The notes under the pieces: model-generated
Told to the model about the DNA's origin: nothing
The model's input: only the letters and a program-made list of their open reading frames with translations
Database searches by the model: none
Part shown: one piece after another, positions 1 through 5,485 of the stretch
Layout: every line of letters begins with the position of its first letter
Position numbering within the stretch: position 1 is the stretch's first letter
Assembly: GCA_023426345.1 (NCBI GenBank)
Contig: JAFAAX010000041.1
Span: forward strand, 1-5,636
From: Actinomycetes bacterium
GTDB lineage: Bacteria; Actinomycetota; Actinomycetes; Actinomycetales; Actinomycetaceae
Reading direction: 5' to 3'
Length of the DNA stretch: 5,636 bases
Position numbers and translations under genes: made by a program

Positions 1-188
1 GCGGCCGCGTCGCCCCGGTGGTCGAGGTGCCCGGACCACCCGAGCCCGAGCCCGAGTCCGAGCCCGCCGCGCCCGAGCCGTCGGGCCCCGCGCCCGCGGA
101 CGAGGACGCCCCCGCGCCGGGCGAGGAACCCGCCGAGGGGGAGCCGCCCTCGTCGGCCGGAGAGGACGCGGACCGCCCACAGGGCTGA
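1..188 (+). CDS. C-terminal tail of an unidentified protein, Pro/Glu/Ala-rich (partial)
   Basis: This is the 3' end of a gene that enters from the left edge. The frame starting at base 3 is open for 61 codons and ends at TGA 186-188. The residues are almost entirely Pro, Glu, Ala, Gly, Asp and Ser, including a PEPEPESEP stretch, and the segment ends DRPQG. This looks like a disordered acidic tail with no catalytic motif, so the protein cannot be named from what is visible. In several actinobacteria a 1-acylglycerol-3-phosphate acyltransferase lies near aroG, so that is a possible parent protein, but this is only inference from neighbourhood. The gap to the phosphofructokinase start is 81 bp, and a possible promoter lies in it, so the two genes need not share an operon. 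Confidence 0.7.
   Translation, partial: GRVAPVVEVPGPPEPEPESEPAAPEPSGPAPADEDAPAPGEEPAEGEPPSSAGEDADRPQG
39..62 (+). repeat. Short tandem hexamer repeat (CCCGAG, four units)
   Basis: Three exact CCCGAG units at 39-44, 45-50 and 51-56 are followed by one variant, TCCGAG, at 57-62. They encode the Pro-Glu/Ser-Glu alternation of the acidic tail. The unit is a multiple of three, so gain or loss of a copy would change tail length without shifting the frame. Confidence 0.75.
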
Positions 189-223
189 CGCGGACCGCCC
201 GCGGGCCCGGGGACGCCACCGGG

Positions 224-229
224 TATGCT
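224..229 (+). promoter_or_regulatory. Possible -10 element for pfp-aroG
   Basis: TATGCT at 224-229 fits the actinobacterial TANNNT -10 pattern. It lies about 40 bases upstream of the pfp ATG, which would give a leader of roughly 30-35 nt containing the ribosome binding site. No good -35 hexamer is visible at the usual spacing, so the call rests on the -10 alone. Confidence 0.35.
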
Positions 230-232
230 GGG

Positions 233-250
233 GACCGGTCAATTCCGGTC
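233..250. repeat. 6-bp inverted repeat in the pfp leader (GACCGG-N6-CCGGTC)
   Basis: GACCGG at 233-238 and CCGGTC at 245-250 are perfect inverted copies separated by TCAATT. The repeat sits just downstream of the candidate -10 and ends 4 bases before the Shine-Dalgarno region. It could be an operator at the transcription start or a small hairpin in the leader. The arms are short, so chance is possible. Confidence 0.4.
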
Positions 251-253
251 TGT

Positions 254-260
254 CGAAAGG
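254..260 (+). promoter_or_regulatory. Ribosome binding site deciding the pfp start
   Basis: The purine-rich CGAAAGG at 254-260 ends 9 bases before the ATG at 270. It supports that ATG over an in-frame ATG at 225, which has no such site and would add 15 residues not seen in the family. Confidence 0.6.
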
Positions 261-269
261 TCCCCTGCC

Positions 270-1487
270 ATGTCGGTCCGTCGCGTCGCCCTGCTCACCG
301 CCGGTGGATTCGCTCCCTGCCTGTCCTCCGCCGTGGGCGGTCTGATCCAGCGCTACACCGAGATCGACCCGACCGTCGAGATCATCGCCTACCAGAACGG
401 CTACCACGGCCTGCTCACCGGCAACTACGTGGTCGTCGACCAGGAGGCCCGGGCGCATGCGGGCGTGCTGCACCGCTTCGGCGGCTCCCCGATCGGGAAC
501 TCCCGCGTCAAGCTGACCAACGCCGCCGACCTGGTGGCGCGCGGCCTCGTCCAGGAAGGCCAGGACCCGCTGCAGGTGGCGGCCGAGCGGCTGCGCGCCG
601 ACGGCGTCGACGTCCTCCACACCATCGGCGGCGACGACACGAACACGACGGCCGCGGACCTGGCGGCCTACCTCCACGAGAACGACTACGAGCTCACCGT
701 CGTCGGCCTGCCCAAGACGATCGACAACGACATCGTCCCGATCCGCCAGTCGCTGGGCGCGTGGACCGCCGCCGAGCAGGCCTCCCGGTTCGCGCAGAAC
801 GTCATCGGCGAGCACCGCTCGAACCCCCGCATGCTCATCATCCACGAGGTCATGGGCCGCAACTGCGGGTGGCTGACGGCCGCCGCCTCGCAGAAGTACA
901 CGGAGTGGCTGGACACCCAGGAGTGGGTGCCTTCCATCGGCCTGTCGAAGGAGCGGTGGTCGATCCACGCCGTGTTCCTGCCCGAGATGGCCCTGGACAT
1001 CGACGGAGAGGCCGCCCGCCTGCGCGGCGTCATGGACGAGGTCGGCAACGTCAACATCTTCCTCTCCGAGGGCGCGGGCGTCCCCGAGATCATCGCGCAG
1101 ATGGAGGCCGCCGGCCAGGAGGTCCAGCGCGACCCCTTCGGCCATGTCAAGCTGGACACGATCAACCCCGGCCGGTGGTTCGCCAAGCAGTTCGCGGACC
1201 GCATCGGCGCGGAGAAGGTCATGGTCCAGAAGTCCGGCTACTTCTCCCGCTCGGCCGCGGCGAACGCCGAGGACCTGCGCCTCATCCAGTCCATGACGGA
1301 CCTGGCCGTCGAGTGCGCGTTCCGCGGCGAGTCCGGAGTGATCGGCCACGACGAGGAGGACGGCGACCGGCTCACGGCCATCGCGTTCCCGCGCATCAAG
1401 GGCGGCAAGCCCTTCGACATCACTCAGGGCTGGTTCACCGACCTCATGGCACGCGTCGGCCAGCCGGTGTCTCCCGCGGCGCGATGA
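270..1487 (+). CDS. pfp: Pyrophosphate-dependent 6-phosphofructokinase
   Basis: This cytosolic enzyme of 405 residues should interconvert fructose 6-phosphate plus PPi with fructose 1,6-bisphosphate plus phosphate (EC 2.7.1.90), a reversible glycolysis/gluconeogenesis step. The N-terminal phosphate-binding loop reads TAGGFAPCLSS (10-20). GGDDT (120-124) has Asp where ATP-dependent enzymes have Gly, and PKTIDND (148-154) has Lys where they have Gly. Both substitutions are the accepted signature of PPi use. D152 is the expected catalytic base, and MGRNCG (195-200) is the sugar-phosphate-binding motif. The length and sequence closely resemble the roughly 404-residue Propionibacterium enzyme. I chose the ATG at 270 because CGAAAGG precedes it and MSVRRVALLTAGG matches the family N-terminus. 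The stop codon overlaps the aroG start (ATGA), implying co-transcription and translational coupling. No truncation or missing key residue is seen. PPi rather than ATP specificity is inferred from the motifs, not shown directly. Confidence 0.95.
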   Translation: MSVRRVALLTAGGFAPCLSSAVGGLIQRYTEIDPTVEIIAYQNGYHGLLTGNYVVVDQEARAHAGVLHRFGGSPIGNSRVKLTNAADLVARGLVQEGQDPLQVAAERLRADGVDVLHTIGGDDTNTTAADLAAYLHENDYELTVVGLPKTIDNDIVPIRQSLGAWTAAEQASRFAQNVIGEHRSNPRMLIIHEVMGRNCGWLTAAASQKYTEWLDTQEWVPSIGLSKERWSIHAVFLPEMALDIDGEAARLRGVMDEVGNVNIFLSEGAGVPEIIAQMEAAGQEVQRDPFGHVKLDTINPGRWFAKQFADRIGAEKVMVQKSGYFSRSAAANAEDLRLIQSMTDLAVECAFRGESGVIGHDEEDGDRLTAIAFPRIKGGKPFDITQGWFTDLMARVGQPVSPAAR

Positions 1488-2896
1488 CGGCGCGGCTGCC
1501 CTGGAGGGAGGACCGCGGGCACGGCGGCTCGCGCCTGGCGCGCGCCCCCGAGCTGTGGTCGGCGCCGGAGGACGGCACGCCCGCCTGGGACACGTGGCGG
1601 TCCCACCCGGCCCTCCAGCAGCCCGGCTATCCGTCCCCCGAGGCGGTCGCGGAGGTGACCGCCGACCTGCGGCGCCGCCCGCCCCTGGTGTTCGCCGGGG
1701 AGGTCGACGACCTGCGGGCGGATCTGGGGGCCGCCGGACGGGGCGAGGCCTTCGTCCTGGTCGGCGGCGACTGCGCCGAGACCTTCGAGGAGTGCACGGC
1801 CGACCATCTGCGCCTCAAGATCCAGACGCTCCTCCAGATGGCGGTCGTCCTCACCTACGGCGCGTCCCTGCCGGTCGTCAAGATCGGCCGGATCGCCGGG
1901 CAGTACGCGAAGCCGCGGTCCGCGGACCTGGAGACCCGCGACGGCGTCACTCTGCCGTCCTACCGCGGGGACGCCGTCAACGCGCACGAGTTCACGGCCG
2001 CCGCGCGGGTGCCGGATCCGCGCCGCCTCCTCGACGCCTACCAGCACGCCGCGTCCTCGCTCAACCTCATCCGCGCCTTCACCAAGGGCGGGTACGCGGA
2101 TCTGCGCCTCGTCCACCAGTGGAACCAGGGGTTCACCGCGAATCCCGCCTACGCCCGCTATGAGGACCTGGCCGCCGAGATCCACCGCGCGGTGAAGTTC
2201 ATGGAGGCCGCCGGTGCGGACTTCGACTCGCTGCGCGAGGTCGACCTCTACAGCGCCCACGAGGCGCTGCTCCTCGAGTACGAATCCGCGATGACCCGCA
2301 TCGACTCCCGTTCGGATCTGCCCTACGACACGTCCGGGCACTTCCTGTGGATCGGGGAGCGCACGCGCGACCTCGACGGCGCCCACGTGGAGCTCCTCAG
2401 CCGCGTCCGCAACCCCGTGGGCGTCAAGCTGGGGCCGACGGCCACGCCCGAGGAGGTGCTGGCCCTCATCGAGCGCCTCAACCCGTCGGGGGAGGAGGGC
2501 CGCCTCACCTTCGTCACGCGCATGGGCGCGGACCGCATCCGGGAGGCGCTCCCGCCGCTGCTCGCGGCCGCGCGCCGCGACGGCAGGCCGGTGACGTGGA
2601 CGACGGACCCGATGCACGGCAACACGATCACGGCCTCGACGGGCTACAAGACCCGCGAGTTCGAGACGATCATGAACGAGGTCCGCGGCTTCTTCGAGGC
2701 CTGCGACCAGGCGGGGGCCGTCCCGGGCGGCATCCACGTCGAGCTCACCGGCGACGACGTCACGGAGATCATCGGCGGCTCCGAGCAGATCGACGAGGCC
2801 TCGCTGGCGCGCCGCTACGAGACCCTGGTGGATCCCCGGCTCAACCATCAGCAGTCCCTCGAGATGGCGTTCCAGGTGGCGGAGCTGCTGCGGTAG
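1484..2896 (+). CDS. aroG: 3-deoxy-7-phosphoheptulonate (DAHP) synthase, class II
   Basis: This enzyme of 470 residues catalyses the first committed step of the shikimate pathway: phosphoenolpyruvate plus erythrose 4-phosphate give DAHP (EC 2.5.1.54). It is the class II (plant/mycobacterial) type. The metal ligands are all in place: C97 in GGDCAE, H378 in DPMHGNT, E420 in HVELTGDDVTE and D450 in VDPRLN. They are 9-10 residues later than the ligands recalled for M. tuberculosis AroG (C87, H369, E411, D441), which supports a start about ten residues further out. The substrate-binding segments KIGRIAGQYAKPRS (133-146), IGERTR (290-295) and KLGPT (315-319) are also intact. The ATG at 1484 overlaps the pfp TGA in ATGA and no strong Shine-Dalgarno sequence precedes it, so translation is probably coupled to pfp. 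The mycobacterial enzyme is feedback-inhibited by aromatic amino acids and binds chorismate mutase; whether this one does is unknown. Confidence 0.96.
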   Translation: MTARLPWREDRGHGGSRLARAPELWSAPEDGTPAWDTWRSHPALQQPGYPSPEAVAEVTADLRRRPPLVFAGEVDDLRADLGAAGRGEAFVLVGGDCAETFEECTADHLRLKIQTLLQMAVVLTYGASLPVVKIGRIAGQYAKPRSADLETRDGVTLPSYRGDAVNAHEFTAAARVPDPRRLLDAYQHAASSLNLIRAFTKGGYADLRLVHQWNQGFTANPAYARYEDLAAEIHRAVKFMEAAGADFDSLREVDLYSAHEALLLEYESAMTRIDSRSDLPYDTSGHFLWIGERTRDLDGAHVELLSRVRNPVGVKLGPTATPEEVLALIERLNPSGEEGRLTFVTRMGADRIREALPPLLAAARRDGRPVTWTTDPMHGNTITASTGYKTREFETIMNEVRGFFEACDQAGAVPGGIHVELTGDDVTEIIGGSEQIDEASLARRYETLVDPRLNHQQSLEMAFQVAELLR

Positions 2897-2925
2897 GGCG
2901 GGGCCGCCGCGTCAGTCAGGGACGG

Positions 2926-2941
2926 CGCGCGGGCCCGCGCG
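2926..2941. terminator. GC-rich palindrome between convergent aroG and kinase genes
   Basis: CGCGCGGGCCCGCGCG at 2926-2941 is a perfect 16-bp palindrome centred in the 61-bp gap between two convergent stop codons. It could fold on either strand and act as a bidirectional terminator. There is no T-tract, which is common for actinobacterial terminators but makes the assignment less certain. Confidence 0.4.
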
Positions 2942-2957
2942 GCGCAGGGCGACCGGG

Positions 2958-4937
2958 CTAGACCACGCTGATCGTCACCGCGGACCCCTTCGGGGCGAGC
3001 GTCCCCTCAGCGGGGTCGGTGGCGCGCACGGTGTTGAAGTAGCCGCCGAGGACCTTCTGCACCGAGACCGTGAACCCCCGGTCCTCGAGGATCTTCTGCG
3101 CCTCCTCGAGCTGCTTGCCGGTGACCGAGGGGACCTCGACCATCTCGGGGCCCTTCGACACCGTGTAGGCGACGGCGTCGCCGCGGTGCAGGGACGTGCC
3201 GGCGGCGGTGTCCTGGGAGATCACGACGCCCTGCGGGACGTCCGAGGAGAAGGCCTCCGCGGGCTGGGGGACCAGGCCGGCGTCCTGGATCTGCGCCTTC
3301 GCGTCATCGGCGCTGTGGCCGGTGACGTCGGGGACGGGGATCGGCTGGCGGCCCTTCGAGACGACCAGGTCCACCGCGGTGTCGTGGGGGACGGACGTGC
3401 CGGCGTCGGAGCCCTGGCTGATCACCGTCCCCTGGGGGACGTCCTCGGACCAGTCCTCGGTGAGGGCGCCCACCGCCAGGCCGGCGTCCGTGAGGGCCGA
3501 GGACGCGGCCTCCCGGGTCTTGCCGACGACGCTCGGCACGGTGCGCATGTCGACGCCCTGGGAGACCGACAGGCGGACCTCCGTGTCCTTGTGGACGGCG
3601 CCGCCGCCCTGCGGCTCCGAGTCGATGACGACGCCCTTCGGAACCGTGTCATCGAAGGCGGGGACGACCTCGTAATCGAGGCCGAGGGCCGTGAGGTCGG
3701 ACTCGACGGCCGTGGCCGCGCGGCCCGCGGTGGCGGGCAGGGCGACGTAGGAGCCGGGGCCGTACTGGGTCCACCACCACCAGCCGCCGGCCCCGCCGGC
3801 CAGGAGCAGGACGAGGAGCACCGTGAGGAGCGTGCGCGCGCGGCTCCGCCGTGTCCGCCGGGTCCCCTCCGAGGGGGTGGGCGCGACGCCGGAGGCGTGG
3901 ACGACGGCCTGCGAGGTCGTGGTGAAGGAGGCCGGCAGGGACGAGGTCTGGCCCGCGGCCGACAGCCGCGCCGTGTCGGATCCGGTTCCCGGCGGAGGCG
4001 GCGGGGCGACCTCGGCCCGGCGCGTCAGTACGTCGGCGGGCAGCGCCGCGCGCGTCCGCTCGATGAGGTCGATGGCCTGGGCGGCGTCGAGGGGACGGTC
4101 GTCGGGATCGCGGGCGGCCAGCGAGGCGACGAGGTCGTCGACCTCGCGCGGCAGCCACGGCTGCTCGTCCGAGGGCACGGGGACGTCGTGGTTGACGTGG
4201 GCGTAGGCGACCTGCATGGCGGAGTCGCCGTCCCAGGGCACGTGTCCGACGAGCATCTCGAAGACCATGATGCCGACGGAGTAGATGTCCGTGCGCGGGT
4301 CCGTGCGCCCGGTCGTGGCGATCTCGGGCGGCATGTAGGCGACCGTGCCGAGCATCGAGCCGGTCGTCGACATCGACACCTCGGAGGCGGCGCGGGCCAG
4401 GCCGAAGTCCGTCACGCGCACGGGCCCCTCGGAGGGGACCAGGACGTTCTCCGGCTTGACGTCGCGGTGGATGACGCCCACGCGGTGGGCGGCGCGCAGG
4501 GCGTCGAGCACCTGCTCGGCGATGCGCAGCGCCCGGTCGACCGTCAGCGCGCCCTGGGCCTGCAGCACGGTCCGCAGGTTCGGGCCGTCCACCAGCTCCA
4601 TCACCAGGAAGCCCTGGCCGTGGACGACGCCCTGGTCGAAGACGGAGACCACCCCCGGATGGACGATGCGGGCGGCGGCGCGGGCCTCACGGCGGAACCG
4701 GGCGACGAATCCCGCGGACTCCGCGAGGTGGGGGTGCATGACCTTGAGCGCGACGGGGCGGTCGAGGCGCTCGTCCTGGGCGATGTAGACGGTCCCCATC
4801 CCTCCGCGCGCCAGGCGTGCCCGGATCCGGTAGCGGTCGTCCACCAGCAGTCCGATCAGGGGGTCGGTCGGCCCCGCGGGGAAGGCGTCGCGGGCCTGCG
4901 GCGTCCCCCCATCCGGGGACTGGTCGGTTCCGGTCAT
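2958..4937 (-). CDS. Membrane Ser/Thr protein kinase with four PASTA domains, PknL-locus type
   Basis: This 659-residue membrane kinase phosphorylates proteins on Ser/Thr. The cytoplasmic kinase domain (about 35-297) has the glycine loop ARGGMGTV (43-50), K65 in VALKVM, HRDVKPEN (157-164) with catalytic D159, and DFG (177-179). The activation segment to PPE (203-205) is Ser/Thr-rich; S190 and T192 align with PknB T171 and T173. A Pro-rich linker (APPPPPG, 311-317) and basic RRTRRSRAR (360-368) precede one membrane helix (about 369-389). Four PASTA repeats follow outside the cell (about 396-460, 463-528, 531-596 and 598-659), suited to sensing peptidoglycan or muropeptides. The first repeat has a degenerate LPATAG core. 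The divergent neighbour is an Rv2175c-family protein, a known PknL substrate in M. tuberculosis, so this is the PknL equivalent by position. M. tuberculosis PknL, as I recall it, lacks PASTA. No pknA, rodA or pbpA is next to it, which argues against the pknB operon. The ATG at 4937 follows GAGG by 7 nt. An in-frame GTG at 4943 is a leaderless alternative. Confidence 0.95.
   Translation of the reverse strand: MTGTDQSPDGGTPQARDAFPAGPTDPLIGLLVDDRYRIRARLARGGMGTVYIAQDERLDRPVALKVMHPHLAESAGFVARFRREARAAARIVHPGVVSVFDQGVVHGQGFLVMELVDGPNLRTVLQAQGALTVDRALRIAEQVLDALRAAHRVGVIHRDVKPENVLVPSEGPVRVTDFGLARAASEVSMSTTGSMLGTVAYMPPEIATTGRTDPRTDIYSVGIMVFEMLVGHVPWDGDSAMQVAYAHVNHDVPVPSDEQPWLPREVDDLVASLAARDPDDRPLDAAQAIDLIERTRAALPADVLTRRAEVAPPPPPGTGSDTARLSAAGQTSSLPASFTTTSQAVVHASGVAPTPSEGTRRTRRSRARTLLTVLLVLLLAGGAGGWWWWTQYGPGSYVALPATAGRAATAVESDLTALGLDYEVVPAFDDTVPKGVVIDSEPQGGGAVHKDTEVRLSVSQGVDMRTVPSVVGKTREAASSALTDAGLAVGALTEDWSEDVPQGTVISQGSDAGTSVPHDTAVDLVVSKGRQPIPVPDVTGHSADDAKAQIQDAGLVPQPAEAFSSDVPQGVVISQDTAAGTSLHRGDAVAYTVSKGPEMVEVPSVTGKQLEEAQKILEDRGFTVSVQKVLGGYFNTVRATDPAEGTLAPKGSAVTISVV
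3771..3782 (-). other. Run of four Trp codons at the membrane boundary of the kinase
   Basis: Four consecutive TGG codons on the minus strand encode W386-W389 at the outer end of the transmembrane helix, right after the glycine-rich stretch AGGAGG (380-385). Trp is favoured at the membrane interface, so the run probably anchors the helix before the PASTA stalk. Confidence 0.8.
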
Positions 4938-4950
4938 TGGCACGCCTCGG

Positions 4951-4956
4951 ATTCTA
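4951..4956 (-). promoter_or_regulatory. -10 element for the PASTA kinase gene
   Basis: TAGAAT reads on the minus strand at 4956-4951. It is followed by 7 nt (CCGAGGC) and an in-frame GTG at 4943-4941, then by the ATG at 4937. With a normal -10 to start distance, transcription would begin at or near the GTG. The mRNA would then be leaderless or have only a few leader bases. A weak -35 candidate, CGGACA, lies at 4978-4973. Confidence 0.55.
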
Positions 4957-5002
4957 CGGGACGCGGGACCCGTGTCCGGTGAGGCGCAGCCGCGTCCTCC
5001 CC

Positions 5003-5008
5003 TAGAAT
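5003..5008 (+). promoter_or_regulatory. -10 element for the Rv2175c-family gene, leaderless arrangement
   Basis: TAGAAT at 5003-5008 is followed by 7 nt (CGGTGCC) and the ATG at 5016. TANNNT-N7-ATG is the standard pattern of leaderless actinobacterial mRNAs. No Shine-Dalgarno sequence lies between the -10 and the ATG, which agrees with a leaderless transcript. No clear -35 is seen. Confidence 0.65.
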
Positions 5009-5015
5009 CGGTGCC

Positions 5016-5366
5016 ATGAGCGAACCCGCCTCCGTCCTGTCCGTCGACCAGACCGCCCGCAAGCTGGGGGTGGAGCCCAAGCGCGTCAAGCAGATGATCC
5101 GCGACCGCCAGCTGTTCACCGTCGCGGGCCCGGACGGGCGTCCGGGCGTCCCCGAGGAGATCCTCGTCAAGGGCGAGCACGGCTGGGAGCCGTTGTTCAG
5201 CCTCCCCGGCACGCTCACCGTGCTGGCGGACGGCGGTTTCAGCCCCGAGGAGGCCGTCGCGTGGCTCTACGCGCCGGAGGCCGAGCTGGGGGAGACGCCG
5301 CTGGAGGCCCTGCTCAAGGGCCGTCACCACCGGGTCAACAGCGTCGCCCAGATGCTGGCGTTCTGA
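5016..5366 (+). CDS. Rv2175c-family winged-helix DNA-binding protein
   Basis: This small protein of 116 residues should be a cytoplasmic DNA-binding regulator. An N-terminal helix-turn-helix (about 8-32, with TARKLGVEPKRVKQMIRD) is followed by a wing-like segment (about 33-51). The C-terminal half is the family-specific part: SLPGTLTVLADGGF (62-75), AWLYAPE (82-88), and an end at AQMLAF (111-116) that matches the AQAMAY end of M. tuberculosis Rv2175c. In M. tuberculosis the adjacent kinase PknL phosphorylates Rv2175c on Thr9 in a flexible N-terminal tail, which blocks DNA binding. Here only about seven residues precede the helix-turn-helix, so that tail is missing. The only nearby hydroxyl residues are S2, S6, S9 and T13. 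The gene is divergent from the kinase across 78 bp and probably translated from a leaderless mRNA. Its DNA targets are unknown; the inverted repeat upstream is a candidate. Confidence 0.9.
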   Translation: MSEPASVLSVDQTARKLGVEPKRVKQMIRDRQLFTVAGPDGRPGVPEEILVKGEHGWEPLFSLPGTLTVLADGGFSPEEAVAWLYAPEAELGETPLEALLKGRHHRVNSVAQMLAF

Positions 5367-5379
5367 TCCCTCCTCCCGC

Positions 5380-5397
5380 CGCGGGGGACGCCCCGCG
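5380..5397. terminator. Hairpin just after the Rv2175c-family gene
   Basis: CGCGGGG (5380-5386) and CCCCGCG (5391-5397) form a perfect 7-bp stem with the 4-nt loop GACG, starting 13 bases after the stop codon. This is a probable terminator for the plus-strand gene, without a T-tract. Confidence 0.5.
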
Positions 5398-5408
5398 CCA
5401 GCCCCTCC

Positions 5409-5485
5409 GACGAGGGCGACGCCCCCTCACGGAGGGGGATGTCCCGGCGGGGGGTCGCCCCGCCGCAGGCGGGGCCGCCCTCGTC
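5409..5485. terminator. Branched GC-rich hairpin cluster between convergent genes
   Basis: GACGAGGGCG (5409-5418) and CGCCCTCGTC (5476-5485) are perfect 10-bp inverted arms. Inside them are CCCCCTC-ACG-GAGGGGG (5422-5438) and two mutually exclusive hairpins: CGGCGGGG/CCCCGCCG (5445-5452/5458-5465) and GCCCCGCC/GGCGGGGC (5457-5464/5468-5475). The right arm overlaps the stop codon of the minus-strand gene. The likely role is bidirectional termination. A dispersed repeat is an alternative. Confidence 0.5.

Larger units (their letters stand above)
4950..5009. repeat. Nested inverted repeat spanning the divergent kinase/regulator promoters
   Basis: The outer arms GATTCTA (4950-4956) and TAGAATC (5003-5009) are perfect inverted copies and contain the two -10 elements. 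The inner arms GGACGCGG (4959-4966) and CCGCGTCC (4990-4997) are also perfect inverted copies. The two pairs are centred within about 1.5 bp of each other. Outer and inner arms are separated by 2 nt on the left and 5 nt on the right, so the whole is an imperfect 60-bp palindrome. The inner arms fall in the spacers between the -10 and -35 positions, where a bound protein could repress both genes. Confidence 0.75.

Noticed and set aside
1..8. GCGGCCGC palindrome at the left edge
   Set aside because: A short all-GC palindrome in a very GC-rich genome and inside coding sequence is expected by chance.
225..269. In-frame ATG at 225 as the phosphofructokinase start
   Set aside because: It lies inside the candidate -10 element, has no ribosome site, and adds 15 residues that do not resemble the family N-terminus. 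The ATG at 270 has CGAAAGG at good spacing.
1424..2848. Long open frame antisense to aroG (474 codons)
   Set aside because: It is fully covered by a DAHP synthase with all metal ligands intact. Its Arg/Val/Gly-rich composition is what high-GC antisense frames produce, and it has no recognisable motif.
2958..4937. Calling the kinase PknB because of its PASTA repeats
   Set aside because: The neighbours are not the pknA-pbpA-rodA-pstP cell-division cluster. The adjacent Rv2175c-family gene and aroG point to the PknL locus, so no gene symbol was assigned.
3186..4982. Long open frame antisense to the kinase gene (598 codons)
   Set aside because: The opposite strand encodes clear kinase and PASTA motifs. 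The antisense product is low-complexity Gly/Arg/Asp/Val sequence with no domain.
4938..5330. Upstream extension of the kinase reading frame to an ATG at 5330
   Set aside because: It would run through the divergent promoter and the whole Rv2175c-family gene. The added residues show no motif, and start signals exist at 4937/4943.
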